Positions 37,569-46,976 of a DNA stretch of 64,000 nucleotides are shown here, piece after piece. The stretch's first letter is position 1; each line of letters begins with the position of its first letter. The position numbers and the translations under genes were made by a program. Source of the DNA: Bacteroidales bacterium (GTDB lineage Bacteria > Bacteroidota > Bacteroidia > Bacteroidales > UBA932); the NCBI GenBank assembly GCA_015060395.1, contig SUYP01000003.1, forward strand, positions 62,001 through 126,000. Reading direction: 5' to 3'. Under the pieces are notes generated by a model. That model was not told where the DNA came from and ran no database searches. It worked only from the letters and a program-made list of their open reading frames with translations.

Positions 37569-37674
37569 TAATTCCTGTCTGAGATAAGTGGAAACGACGT
37601 GCCACCCCCGGCTAGGGGGTGCCAGCCGACAGGCAGGCGGGGGTCGTTGTAACTTATCTCAGACAGGAATTATT
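37567..37674. repeat. Structured palindromic repeat, copy B (between GH43 and HTCS)
   Basis: Perfect 23-bp outer stem (37567-37589 with 37652-37674) that overlaps the stop codons of both convergent genes. Inside are a 5-bp stem acgac/gtcgt, a 6-bp hairpin accccc-ggcta-gggggt (37604-37620) and an imperfect hairpin gccagcc-gaca-ggcaggc (37621-37638). The core matches copy A (14026-14139) read on the other strand, including cacccccggctagggggtg. It probably acts as a bidirectional terminator. Confidence 0.8.
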
Positions 37675-40600
37675 GTCCGAGGTTCTTGATGAAATCCGAT
37701 GGAGTGATGTTGAACTGCTTCTGGAAGCAGGTGGCGAAATAGGACGGCGATGAGAAGCCGGTCATAAACGCCACTTCATTGATCTTGTATTTCTGTGAAG
37801 CCAACAGTTCTGCCGCCTGCTTCAGGCGGCAGAGTCGTATATACTCGTTGATGCTCAGGCCGGTATTAGCCTTGAGCTTACGGTACAGTGATGACTTGCT
37901 GGTACCAAGCTGCAGCGTAAGATTCTCGATGTTGAGGTCTGTTTCGGCTATATGCTTCATAATGAAGTCGTGCACCTTATCCATATATGCCTGGTCAACC
38001 TTGCTGACAGTCACGCTGTTATAGTGAGTCAGAGGCTTGTTCATAAACTGCCTGTAAGATATCTCCTTGTTCTTGAAGAGGTTAGCGATGTTTGAATGAA
38101 GCAGCTCTATCGGGAACGGCTTTTCTATATAGCCGTCAGCACCGGCTTCAAGGGTTTCTATTCGGGTTTCCGTGCCTATTGCGGCTGTCAGAAGTATGAC
38201 CGGTATATGGCTCAGGTCGGAATCGGATTTCACGATGTTGCATAGTTCACATCCGTTCATTACCGGCATCATAATGTCGCTGACAATGAGATCGACTTTC
38301 TCGTTCCTTATGATCTCCAATGCATCGGAGCCGTTTGCAGCTGTCTTGACATTATATGTCTGAGCCAGTTCGTCAGCAAGATATTCGCGCATCTCTTCCG
38401 AATCTTCAACCACAAGTACCGTATGTCTTGAATTGTCGTATTCTGCAGCTTCTCTCTGGACTGACTTTTCTGTTGGGGGGGGCAACACTATATTCATCTC
38501 CTCTTTCTGTCTAATAGGGAGCTCCAGTACGAATGAATTCATATCGATGACATTCGTGTCCAGATATAGCTTGCCGTTGTGCATATTGGCAAGGTTTCGT
38601 GCGTATGGAAGACCGAGGCCCGTGCCTGCACTGTCTTTCGATGCCTTCTCCCTCTGGAAGAAGATCTCGAATATCTTTTCTTTATCAGTATCCGGAATTA
38701 TTTCTCCATCGCTATCTACCCTTACTGCCGATGTCGCCTCATCTTTGCAGGAAACGGAAATGCTGATTCTCTTGTTTCCGTATTTGATTGCATTGGAGAG
38801 GAGGTTGCTTATGATGGTAAATACTGAATCCTTGGCGCACATAATCCATAAAGGGCTGTCAGGAATATCGATCTGCATTTCGAAATGAAGGTCACGGGCA
38901 GTCTGTTCAAAGAGTTCTATCGCTTTCCTGACTATCCTGCACAGATCTTCTTTTATGAATGACATCTTCATATCGTTCTGCTCCATCTTCCTCATATCCA
39001 GAAGCTGGTTGGTGAGGCTGAGGAGTCTGTCAGCATTGGCCTGGATGGTCTTGAGATCCTTTTCGCTTTCCGGAGTATATCTTCCGGACGAAATGATCTT
39101 GTCAAGAGGAAGCTTTATGAGTGTCAGAGGAGTCCTGATCTCGTGTGTTATGTTTGTGAAGAAGTTGATCTTCGCGTTATATATCTCCTTCTCCTTGCTG
39201 TTGACGAACTTGTTATACTGGCGTTCGCGCTCGCTGCTTCGTTTTGATTCCACCTGTATGAAGATGATTGCAAGCAGGATCAAAGTGACCAAGAAGTATA
39301 TCAGATATGCGACCTTGCTGGCAAAAGGATGGGCCTTGATCGTGAGGTTGAGCTTCTTAGAGGCTACGTCAGGCCTTCCATACAGCCAGACTTCAAAGGT
39401 GTATCTGCCCGGCCTGAGACCGGCCAGCTGGACGTTGTTGCCGTCTGTCGTGCCACTCAGCATAACTTTCTTGCCCTTGGATATGCTGTAGCGGTATAAA
39501 GTCTTATGCGTTGAATAATCCGGGATGGCAAAGCTTATGAATATCGTTGATGCATTCTTATGTCTGACGGTTATGTCTTCTGAGGTCATAACGGACTTGC
39601 CATCTTCTTTCAGAGGTACGGAAATATCGGAATTGCGTCCTTCTATGGCCGTTATATGTATCTGCATTTCAGTATTGCTGCTCTTTACCATTGCAGGGAC
39701 GAAGCCGATGAGTCCGTCAGTGTTTCCGAAATAGATCATACCTCCGGATCCCGAGCAGACGGCACCGTAGGAATACTGGTAACCTGTGATTTCGTTTCCA
39801 TAGTTAAGATGGCCCGTCACTTCGAGCTCGTCTCCTGATATGCAGCTGATACCGTTGATCGTAGATACCCAGATGTCTCCGTCACTGTCTTCCGTTATGG
39901 CGCAAGTCACGTTGGAAGAGATTCCGTCATTTCTCTGCAGGCAGTTGAAGCGGATGTCTTCAATCCTGTATCCGGGTTGCGTGCAACATATTCCACCACC
40001 TTCAGTTGCCACCCACATCCTGTTTCTGCTGTCTTCAAAGAACGATGTTATGAAATTGGACGTGAGCCCCTTGTCACCGGACTTCACACTTGCCTGGATC
40101 CTGTATTCCTTATCGAGGCAGAGGATGCCGCTCCCGGATGTGCCGACCCACAGCATACCGCGCTTGTCTTCATACAGGCAATGTACATATTTGTTGCCGA
40201 CCGATTCTATCTTCGTAAAACTCTCTTCCTCCTTATCGAACCTGTAAAGGCCTCTGCTACCGATGAGTATCTGGCCGCTTTTTGTCTTGATGCCGCAGCT
40301 GAGACGATTGTCAGGGAGTTCGTGCCTTCCGACAGTCTTTTCGCTTTTCATATCAAAGACGAAGAGTCCTTGCCCGTATGAACATATCAGGATATTGTCG
40401 CCGTCCATTATCATATCGTGCATATTAAGATTCTTGACGATCTCATAGTTGTTGGCCTTCTGTGCCTTGGGGTCAAGATTGCTGAGCCATCCGTCTTCTG
40501 TGCAGAACCATATCTTACCCGTATTGTCGGGGCAGATCTTTCTTACGACTTTTCCTTTTATCGAGTTTGCGGAAGGGTTGCGCAGGTAAAGAGACATCTC

Positions 40601-41554
40601 TTCGGCCTTGTTTTTCCATATATTGAGTCCGGTGTAATACGTTCCTATCCAGATGTTTCCGGAATGGTCTCTGTCTATGCTTGTAATAAGGTCGGCTGAA
40701 ATGGAAGACGGTGTGGCGTCGTTATGATATGCCTCGCCGCTGTAGGTCTCGTGCTCTCTTCTGATGAACAGTCCCAGATCCGTTCCGATCCAGAACTCAC
40801 CTTTGTTTCCTTCTTTCAGACATCTGATCTCCTTCTTCTCGTCGGAGCGGAATATTTCTTTGCTACTGAATGTAAGGCAGTCGATGAGTATCACCCTGTC
40901 GTCCGTAGTGGCTGCCAGCAGATTGTTGTTATATGTGGATTCTATGATCTTCAGCTTTTCATCGATAGGTTGCTGTGAGAATTCATCTGTCAGCCTGTCG
41001 TATCCGTGGACGGTACCGTCCTTCATAAGTATCCAGATATTTCCCATCCTGTCTTCTGTCACCATCAACGGCCCGGTCTCGGGGAAGGTGTAGGTGTGAA
41101 GTCCGGAGTTGGACGTATCGTATCTGAACAGATTGTCCGAAACGATCCATACGTTTCCTTTGCTGTCGGCCTGGATGTATCTGGCAAAACTTTCCTTCAG
41201 TGCATCAAGCATTCCGGCCTGATCGGTATATGGGTCATAATATCCTATTCCTGAAGTGGAGCTGAACCATATCCTGCCTGACAGGTCTTCCGTTATATCG
41301 AAAGTCGCGCTGTTCATATTATGCGCAGGAGTTATATCTGAAAGTCTCTGGAATTCCTTTCCGTCATAACGACATAATCCGTCCCTGGTTCCTATCCATA
41401 TAAAGCCGCTTTTGTCCTGATGGACGCCGTGAATTGTGTTGCTTGGGAGCCCGTCAGTAGTCTGTATGTGCGTGAAATAATAATAGCGTTCAGCTCTGGC
41501 TGTGCTGAAAACAAGCACAAAAGCCATAAAAAACAGTGTGGTCAGTCGTTTCAT
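37670..41554 (-). CDS. Hybrid two-component system sensor/regulator (HTCS)
   Basis: A 1294-residue one-protein signalling system. A signal peptide is followed by periplasmic two-component propeller repeats (about 25-680, many 'G.IW.GT..GL' motifs), a Y_Y_Y domain, and one membrane helix near 760-785. The cytoplasmic part holds HisKA with NITHEIRTPLT (phospho-His), HATPase with SNLLSNAIKYG and GTGLGLPYA, a receiver with phospho-Asp in LIVSDIMMPVMNG, and an AraC DNA-binding domain at the C terminus. It probably senses xylo-oligosaccharides and activates the flanking xylan genes, as HTCS do in known xylan loci. A C8 tract (38475-38482) lies in the linker between kinase and receiver. Confidence 0.92.
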   Translation of the reverse strand: MKRLTTLFFMAFVLVFSTARAERYYYFTHIQTTDGLPSNTIHGVHQDKSGFIWIGTRDGLCRYDGKEFQRLSDITPAHNMNSATFDITEDLSGRIWFSSTSGIGYYDPYTDQAGMLDALKESFARYIQADSKGNVWIVSDNLFRYDTSNSGLHTYTFPETGPLMVTEDRMGNIWILMKDGTVHGYDRLTDEFSQQPIDEKLKIIESTYNNNLLAATTDDRVILIDCLTFSSKEIFRSDEKKEIRCLKEGNKGEFWIGTDLGLFIRREHETYSGEAYHNDATPSSISADLITSIDRDHSGNIWIGTYYTGLNIWKNKAEEMSLYLRNPSANSIKGKVVRKICPDNTGKIWFCTEDGWLSNLDPKAQKANNYEIVKNLNMHDMIMDGDNILICSYGQGLFVFDMKSEKTVGRHELPDNRLSCGIKTKSGQILIGSRGLYRFDKEEESFTKIESVGNKYVHCLYEDKRGMLWVGTSGSGILCLDKEYRIQASVKSGDKGLTSNFITSFFEDSRNRMWVATEGGGICCTQPGYRIEDIRFNCLQRNDGISSNVTCAITEDSDGDIWVSTINGISCISGDELEVTGHLNYGNEITGYQYSYGAVCSGSGGMIYFGNTDGLIGFVPAMVKSSNTEMQIHITAIEGRNSDISVPLKEDGKSVMTSEDITVRHKNASTIFISFAIPDYSTHKTLYRYSISKGKKVMLSGTTDGNNVQLAGLRPGRYTFEVWLYGRPDVASKKLNLTIKAHPFASKVAYLIYFLVTLILLAIIFIQVESKRSSERERQYNKFVNSKEKEIYNAKINFFTNITHEIRTPLTLIKLPLDKIISSGRYTPESEKDLKTIQANADRLLSLTNQLLDMRKMEQNDMKMSFIKEDLCRIVRKAIELFEQTARDLHFEMQIDIPDSPLWIMCAKDSVFTIISNLLSNAIKYGNKRISISVSCKDEATSAVRVDSDGEIIPDTDKEKIFEIFFQREKASKDSAGTGLGLPYARNLANMHNGKLYLDTNVIDMNSFVLELPIRQKEEMNIVLPPPTEKSVQREAAEYDNSRHTVLVVEDSEEMREYLADELAQTYNVKTAANGSDALEIIRNEKVDLIVSDIMMPVMNGCELCNIVKSDSDLSHIPVILLTAAIGTETRIETLEAGADGYIEKPFPIELLHSNIANLFKNKEISYRQFMNKPLTHYNSVTVSKVDQAYMDKVHDFIMKHIAETDLNIENLTLQLGTSKSSLYRKLKANTGLSINEYIRLCRLKQAAELLASQKYKINEVAFMTGFSSPSYFATCFQKQFNITPSDFIKNLGQ

Positions 41555-41576
41555 TCTTTATTTTGGGTTAGCGGTT

Positions 41577-41584
41577 CAAAGTTA
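41577..41584 (-). promoter_or_regulatory. Candidate -7 box for the HTCS gene
   Basis: TAACTTTG on the minus strand matches TAnnTTTG and lies 22 nt upstream of the HTCS start. The -33 element is not clear. Confidence 0.35.
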
Positions 41585-41601
41585 ATAAAAGTGGTTTTAA
41601 G

Positions 41602-41633
41602 TTTTGATTCAACCTATGTGAATTTTGATTCAA
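41602..41633. promoter_or_regulatory. Two direct repeats TTTTGATTCAA spaced 21 bp
   Basis: Exact 11-base copies at 41602-41612 and 41623-41633, offset by 21 bp (two helix turns), lie between the divergent HTCS and SusC genes. The spacing is that of AraC-type half-sites, so this is a candidate HTCS operator. Confidence 0.45.
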
Positions 41634-41755
41634 AAATGAATTAAAATTGAAACTTTTCAGGAGTATCCCTTGTTTTTACGCTTTTAAAGGGCGTTTCTGG
41701 TCGGATATTTAACTGAATTGAAATTTTCTCTAAAGTGATTGTGCGAAGCAAAAGG

Positions 41756-41764
41756 TAAATTTGT
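41756..41764 (+). promoter_or_regulatory. Candidate -7 box for the xylan susC operon
   Basis: TAAATTTGT matches TAnnTTTG and would give a leader of about 60 nt before the susC start at 41830. No good -33 TTTG is seen at 19-21 bases, as expected of an activator-dependent promoter. Confidence 0.5.
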
Positions 41765-41829
41765 ATGTGTTAAAATGTACGCGCTTGAAATTGATTTTAA
41801 CCAACACATAATTTTTAAACTAACCCGTA

Positions 41830-44800
41830 ATGAAACAATGTAACAAAACCAATCGGAAGATTCCTTCGCTGATTATTCTTCTGCTTTTCTGTTGCATTAC
41901 AGCATCAGCTCAGCAGTTTGCAGCGAAAGGAGTCGTTGTCGACGGCAATGGCGTTCCTGTCATTGGTGCGGCAGTAACTCTCAAAGGCAATGAGACAGTG
42001 GGTGTGATTACTGATCTGGACGGTAACTTCAGCATTACCGTTCCTAATCAGGAAACCATCCTGGTCGTCTCTTCTATGGGTATGGAGACACTGGAAGTCA
42101 AGGCTGCCAAGACTCCTATGAGGATCGTCCTTTCGGATGATACCCTTATGCTCGAAGAGACAGTCGTTGTCGGATACGGCCAGCAGAAGAAGGCTTCGGT
42201 CGTGGGTGCGATCACGCAGACCACAGGCCAGGTCCTTGAACGTGCGGCCGGTATCAGCAGCGTCGGAGCGGCCCTTACCGGTAACCTCCCTGGCGTGGTG
42301 ACTACACAGAGTACAGGTATGCCTGGTGAGGAGGATCCAAAGATCACTATCCGAAGCGGCAGCTCGTGGAACGGAAACGATCCACTCGTGCTCGTGGATG
42401 GTATCGAACGTCCTATGACTACCGTTGACATTTCTTCAGTGGAGAGCATTTCCGTGCTGAAGGATGCATCCGCTACAGCGGTCTATGGTGTGAAGGGTGC
42501 GAACGGTGTCATCCTCGTGACTACAAAGCGCGGTCAGGAAGGCAAGGCAAGGATCGACGTCGGCTTCAACGCTACTATGAAGGCTCCTTCGAAGCTTCCT
42601 AACAAGATGGACTCTTACGATGCATTGATGGCACGTAACGTCTCTCTCGAGCACGAGCTCGCAGTGACAGGTGCAGACTCCTGGGAGTACATCAGAGCTC
42701 AGTCGTTCATAGAGAACTACCGCAACCAGACCACTCTCGAGCAGAGGGAGCGTTATCCTAACGTTGACTGGCAGAAGGCTCTCTTCAATGATTTCGCGAT
42801 GTCATACAATGCGAATGTGAACGTAAGCGGTGGTACCAAGTTCGTCAAGTATTTCGCTTCTGCGGACTATGTGAACGAAGGTGACCTCTTCAAGGTATAT
42901 CCTAACAACCGTGGATATGAGTCTGGATATGGTTATGACCGTGTGAATGTCCGTAGTAACATCGACTTCAAGATCACCAACACTACAACTCTCAAGGTGA
43001 ATCTTGCCGGTTCGAGTGCGAGAAGAACAGCCCCTACAATGAACTCTACCAATGATATCTGGCAGATCCAGCAGCAGTGGGCAGGTGCATATAACATTGC
43101 ACCGGACGTGTTCCTCCCTCAGTATTCTGATGGTGCCTGGGGATATTATCCACAGACTTCCAACGTTACCAACTCTGCCGAGAATCTTTCTGTCGGCGGT
43201 ATTTACGAGACAACTACCAACCGTATCAACACTGACTTCACTCTCGAGCAGGATCTCAGCTTCATTACCAAGGGTCTCTCTCTCAGAGGTGTGATCTCCT
43301 GGGACAACCAGTTCGTAGAGTCCGGCCGTGGAGTAAGCGACCAGTTCAATGACGCTCAGCGCAGATGGATCGATCCTCTGACAGGTCAGGAATATCTCAA
43401 GAGCCAGTTCGACTCTTATCACGGATTTGACTTCTCACAGCCTATCAAGTGGACTACAGGCGGTGGTTCTGTGAACAACTGGTCAACAATGCGTAACCTC
43501 TACTATCAGGGTCAGATCAACTGGATGCGTACCTTCAAGAAGCACGATGTAAGTGCGATGGGACTTTTCAGCCGCTCGGAGAACGCTACAGGATCAATGA
43601 TCCCATATTATCGTGAAGACTGGGCGTTCCGTCTTACCTACAGCTGGAACAACCGTTACTTCGCTGAGTACAACGGCGCTTACAACGGATCTGAGAAGTT
43701 TGCTGATGTGAACCGTTTCGCATTCTTCCAGTCAGGTGCTGTGGGCTGGATGATCAGTGAAGAGCCGTTTATGAAGTGGCTCCGCGAGAAGAGGATCATC
43801 GAGGTACTCAAGGTACGTGCTTCATACGGACAGATCGGAGACGATAACATCGGCCAGCGCTGGCTCTATATGTCTCAGTGGGCGTTCGGTGGTACCACCA
43901 CTATGGACCTCAACCAGACTGCTTCAATCTATGACTGGTACAGAGAATCTGCAATCGGTAACCCTGACGTGAAGTGGGAGACCGTGACCAAGATGAATAT
44001 CGGTGTTGACTACTCTATGTTCAAGGGTCTGCTCGCAGGTAGCCTCGAGTTCTTCAGGGATGACCGTACAGACATCCTCGTGAACGGTAGCGACCGCTCG
44101 GTTCCTGCATATTTCGGTGGTACACCTCCTACAGTTAACCTTGGTAGGGTACGTGCAAGCGGATATGAGCTCGAGCTCCGCGTGAACAAGCAGTTCGCTA
44201 ATTCTCTCCGTCTCTGGGGTAACTTCAATATGACTCACGCGAAGAACATCATCCTCCAGAAGGATGACCCTGAGCTTCTTCCTGACTATCAGAAGCAGGC
44301 CGGATATGCTATCGGACAGTACAGATCTCACATCGACGACGGTTTCCTCAAGAACTGGGATGAGGTCTATGGTTCTCCAATGCACGACAGCAGCGACGGA
44401 CAGAAGCTTCCTGGCGACTATTATATCGTTGACTTCAACGGTGACGGTGTAGTTGACAGCAAGGACTCTGCTCCTTACGGATATACCGGTACTCCTGAGA
44501 ATACCTATAATGCAACAATCGGAGTCGAGTACAAGGGTTTCAGCGCATTCGTACAGCTCTATGGTGTGACAAACGTAACACGTGACGTTCCTCTCCAGAG
44601 CTTCGGAAGCAAGCTTAACACTGTATATAATGTAGGTGAGTGGTGGTCTCCGACTGCCAAGAATCCTGAAATGGTGATACCTGCATTCAACAGAACTCCA
44701 AGCTACAATGAGGCAACCCAGTTCCTCTTTGACGGATCATACTTCCGTGTAAAGAACCTTGAGGTTGCTTATACAGCATACGGCGGATGGGTAAAGAAGA

Positions 44801-44961
44801 TCGGTCTGAGCTCTCTCAAGATTTATCTGAACGGTAACAACCTCTGGCTCTGGACACGAATGCCTGACGACCGTGAGTCGAACCTTAACGGATACGGCGG
44901 AGGCGGTGGTGCTTACCCAACTGTAAGGCGTTTCAACCTTGGTGTCAAGTTTACCTTATAA
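41830..44961 (+). CDS. SusC-like TonB-dependent transporter (XusA type)
   Basis: A 1043-residue outer-membrane transporter. After the signal peptide (ending TASAQQ, about residue 28) come a carboxypeptidase-regulatory-like beta-sandwich (about 33-110, GVPVIGAAVTLKGN), a TonB box/plug region with the SusC signature VVVGYGQQKKASVVGA (about 113-230, VLVDGIERP), and a 22-strand barrel to the C-terminal Phe-Thr-Leu. It imports oligosaccharides with TonB energy, in complex with the SusD encoded 12 nt downstream. The six-gene order from here matches the known xylan system of Prevotella bryantii and Bacteroides ovatus, so xylo-oligosaccharides are the probable cargo. Confidence 0.93.
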   Translation: MKQCNKTNRKIPSLIILLLFCCITASAQQFAAKGVVVDGNGVPVIGAAVTLKGNETVGVITDLDGNFSITVPNQETILVVSSMGMETLEVKAAKTPMRIVLSDDTLMLEETVVVGYGQQKKASVVGAITQTTGQVLERAAGISSVGAALTGNLPGVVTTQSTGMPGEEDPKITIRSGSSWNGNDPLVLVDGIERPMTTVDISSVESISVLKDASATAVYGVKGANGVILVTTKRGQEGKARIDVGFNATMKAPSKLPNKMDSYDALMARNVSLEHELAVTGADSWEYIRAQSFIENYRNQTTLEQRERYPNVDWQKALFNDFAMSYNANVNVSGGTKFVKYFASADYVNEGDLFKVYPNNRGYESGYGYDRVNVRSNIDFKITNTTTLKVNLAGSSARRTAPTMNSTNDIWQIQQQWAGAYNIAPDVFLPQYSDGAWGYYPQTSNVTNSAENLSVGGIYETTTNRINTDFTLEQDLSFITKGLSLRGVISWDNQFVESGRGVSDQFNDAQRRWIDPLTGQEYLKSQFDSYHGFDFSQPIKWTTGGGSVNNWSTMRNLYYQGQINWMRTFKKHDVSAMGLFSRSENATGSMIPYYREDWAFRLTYSWNNRYFAEYNGAYNGSEKFADVNRFAFFQSGAVGWMISEEPFMKWLREKRIIEVLKVRASYGQIGDDNIGQRWLYMSQWAFGGTTTMDLNQTASIYDWYRESAIGNPDVKWETVTKMNIGVDYSMFKGLLAGSLEFFRDDRTDILVNGSDRSVPAYFGGTPPTVNLGRVRASGYELELRVNKQFANSLRLWGNFNMTHAKNIILQKDDPELLPDYQKQAGYAIGQYRSHIDDGFLKNWDEVYGSPMHDSSDGQKLPGDYYIVDFNGDGVVDSKDSAPYGYTGTPENTYNATIGVEYKGFSAFVQLYGVTNVTRDVPLQSFGSKLNTVYNVGEWWSPTAKNPEMVIPAFNRTPSYNEATQFLFDGSYFRVKNLEVAYTAYGGWVKKIGLSSLKIYLNGNNLWLWTRMPDDRESNLNGYGGGGGAYPTVRRFNLGVKFTL

Positions 44962-44973
44962 TGATTGAATGCA

Positions 44974-46935
44974 ATGAAAAGAATATTTAATATAATAGTA
45001 TGTCTGGGATCAGCTCTGATTCTTGGAATGTCTGCCGTATCTTGCGAGAAATATCTCGATAAGGAGGCTGACTCCACAATCTCAGGTGACACCCCATTCG
45101 TGAACTTCCGAAACTTCCAGGGTTTCGTGGAGGAGATCTACAACTGTATCCCTGACAAGGAAAAATGTAACTGGTGTCCGTCTTGGAACTGGGGTGATGA
45201 TGAAATCTTCAACCCTGAGGCTGACAACCGTATGACTCATCAGGCAGACCTCGGTAACTTCAGATATATCTGGAATAACGGCAGCGGTGGAAACTGGATC
45301 TACAAGCCAAGCAGCAATCCTACTTCTACCAATAAGTTCGACCACTCTCTCTGGGGACACGCCTGGTATTGCATCCGCAAGGCTAATGTAGGTCTTGAGG
45401 CTCTTGAGAACGGAATGATGATTTCCGCTTCCAATGAGGAGAAGAATCTCATTGCAGGACAGCTTTATTTCTTCCGTGCCTGGTGGCATTTCGAGATGAT
45501 CAACTGGTTCGGTGGTCTTCCATATATTGACAAGGCTTTCGAGGCAAACGAGCAGCTTGATCTCCCTCGTCTTACCTACCAGCAGTGCGCAGACAAGTGT
45601 GCAGAGGACTTCCGCAAGGCAGCTGACCTTCTTCCTATCAACTGGGACGATACTTCTGCCGGCAAGGCTACTTCAGGAAAGAATATGCTCCGTATCAATA
45701 AGGTAATGGCTCTCGCATATCTGGGTAAGTGCTATCTTTGGGCAGGTTCTCCACTTATGGAGCACGGCGCTCAGCTTGGTGCAATCCAGAGCGGCAGGAC
45801 TTATCAGTACAATACGGATTATATGAGCAAGGCTGCCGATGCTCTCGGAGAACTTCTCGCTCTCGTCGAGGCAGGACAGACTCAGTATTCTCTTGCAGAG
45901 TACAACTTCGAGAATGTCTATACTCACGAGAAGTCAAAGGATGCCGCTACACGTTTCTCTGACAACTTCTACACACGTAAGCAGAACTGGCTTATGCCTG
46001 GTACAGTAGAGGCTATCTTCCGTGGTCCTTCTTCAGACTTCAACGGTTCTCACTGGAACACCACAAAGGTATTCGGCCCTAAGGTTGCAGGTCTTGTAGA
46101 GCACGATAACGTCATTCACCAGCCTACAGCAAATGCTGTGAATATGTATGGTATGGCTAACGGTCTCCCTCTTGACGATCCGGATTCTGGCTTCGATCCT
46201 AACTTCCCGTTCAAGGACCGTGACCCACGTTTCTATCACGACATCGTATTTGACGGTTTCCAGTACCTCCACGGTGCTGCCGGTGACCGTGAGGCTTACA
46301 TATATTGCCAGCTCTTTACAGGCGGAAATATGCGTCCTGTAGCAAACGGTAGCCGTACAGGTTACTTTATCCAGAAGCTCGTTCCTCATACCTGCAACGT
46401 TATCGACAGGGATTATGATTGGGGTTCTGCCGTTCACGTTTACCTTCCTTATATGCGTCTTGCTGATGTATATCTTATGTATGCAGAGGCTGCGGCAGCT
46501 AAGGATGCAGGCTTCTCAAGAACAAACAAGTCAAGCAAATGCAACCTTACATCTGTCGATGCAGTAAACAAGGTACGTGCAAGATGCGGCGCAGGTGAAG
46601 TTCACGCAAAGTTCACAGGCAATGCATATATGGATGAGATCCGTCGTGAGCGTGCAGTAGAGCTTATGTTCGAAGGACATCGTTTCAACGACCTTCAGCG
46701 CTGGCTCCTTCTCACCGAGGCTCCTTATACAATCAAGACTTCACAGGAATTTGACCGTGTTCTTCCAGATGACTGGTACACAAGCGGTAAAAACGATCCG
46801 AGGGATGCTCAAGTCGCAAACTTCCGTGAAGAGGTGATCCTCGAGCGCGTATTCGGTACAAAACATTATTGGTTCCCATTGCCAGACAGCGAGGTTTACC
46901 TCTATGCTGACTTCCCTCAGAATCCGGGCTGGTAA
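44974..46935 (+). CDS. SusD/RagB-like surface glycan-binding lipoprotein (XusB type)
   Basis: A 653-residue lipoprotein that caps the SusC channel and binds glycan. The start at MKRIFNIIV is preferred over an in-frame TTG three codons upstream. The lipobox is AVSC. Family features include YFFRAWWHFEMINWFGGLPY in the helical core and EIRRERAVELMFEGHRFNDLQRW near the C terminus. It pairs with the SusC upstream, and together they form the first of two SusC/D pairs. Confidence 0.93.
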   Translation: MKRIFNIIVCLGSALILGMSAVSCEKYLDKEADSTISGDTPFVNFRNFQGFVEEIYNCIPDKEKCNWCPSWNWGDDEIFNPEADNRMTHQADLGNFRYIWNNGSGGNWIYKPSSNPTSTNKFDHSLWGHAWYCIRKANVGLEALENGMMISASNEEKNLIAGQLYFFRAWWHFEMINWFGGLPYIDKAFEANEQLDLPRLTYQQCADKCAEDFRKAADLLPINWDDTSAGKATSGKNMLRINKVMALAYLGKCYLWAGSPLMEHGAQLGAIQSGRTYQYNTDYMSKAADALGELLALVEAGQTQYSLAEYNFENVYTHEKSKDAATRFSDNFYTRKQNWLMPGTVEAIFRGPSSDFNGSHWNTTKVFGPKVAGLVEHDNVIHQPTANAVNMYGMANGLPLDDPDSGFDPNFPFKDRDPRFYHDIVFDGFQYLHGAAGDREAYIYCQLFTGGNMRPVANGSRTGYFIQKLVPHTCNVIDRDYDWGSAVHVYLPYMRLADVYLMYAEAAAAKDAGFSRTNKSSKCNLTSVDAVNKVRARCGAGEVHAKFTGNAYMDEIRRERAVELMFEGHRFNDLQRWLLLTEAPYTIKTSQEFDRVLPDDWYTSGKNDPRDAQVANFREEVILERVFGTKHYWFPLPDSEVYLYADFPQNPGW

Positions 46936-46976
46936 TCGTATGGAGAATTAAGTGTATAACTATTAAAGAATAGGCA

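Noticed and set aside
38475..38482. Treating the HTCS gene as frameshifted at the C8 tract
   Set aside because: The frame runs through the tract and all domains on both sides are complete, so the gene is intact as given; only the slippage potential is noted.
44965..44973. TTG start for the first SusD
   Set aside because: The ATG three codons later starts a standard lipoprotein signal peptide; the TTG adds only Met-Asn-Ala.
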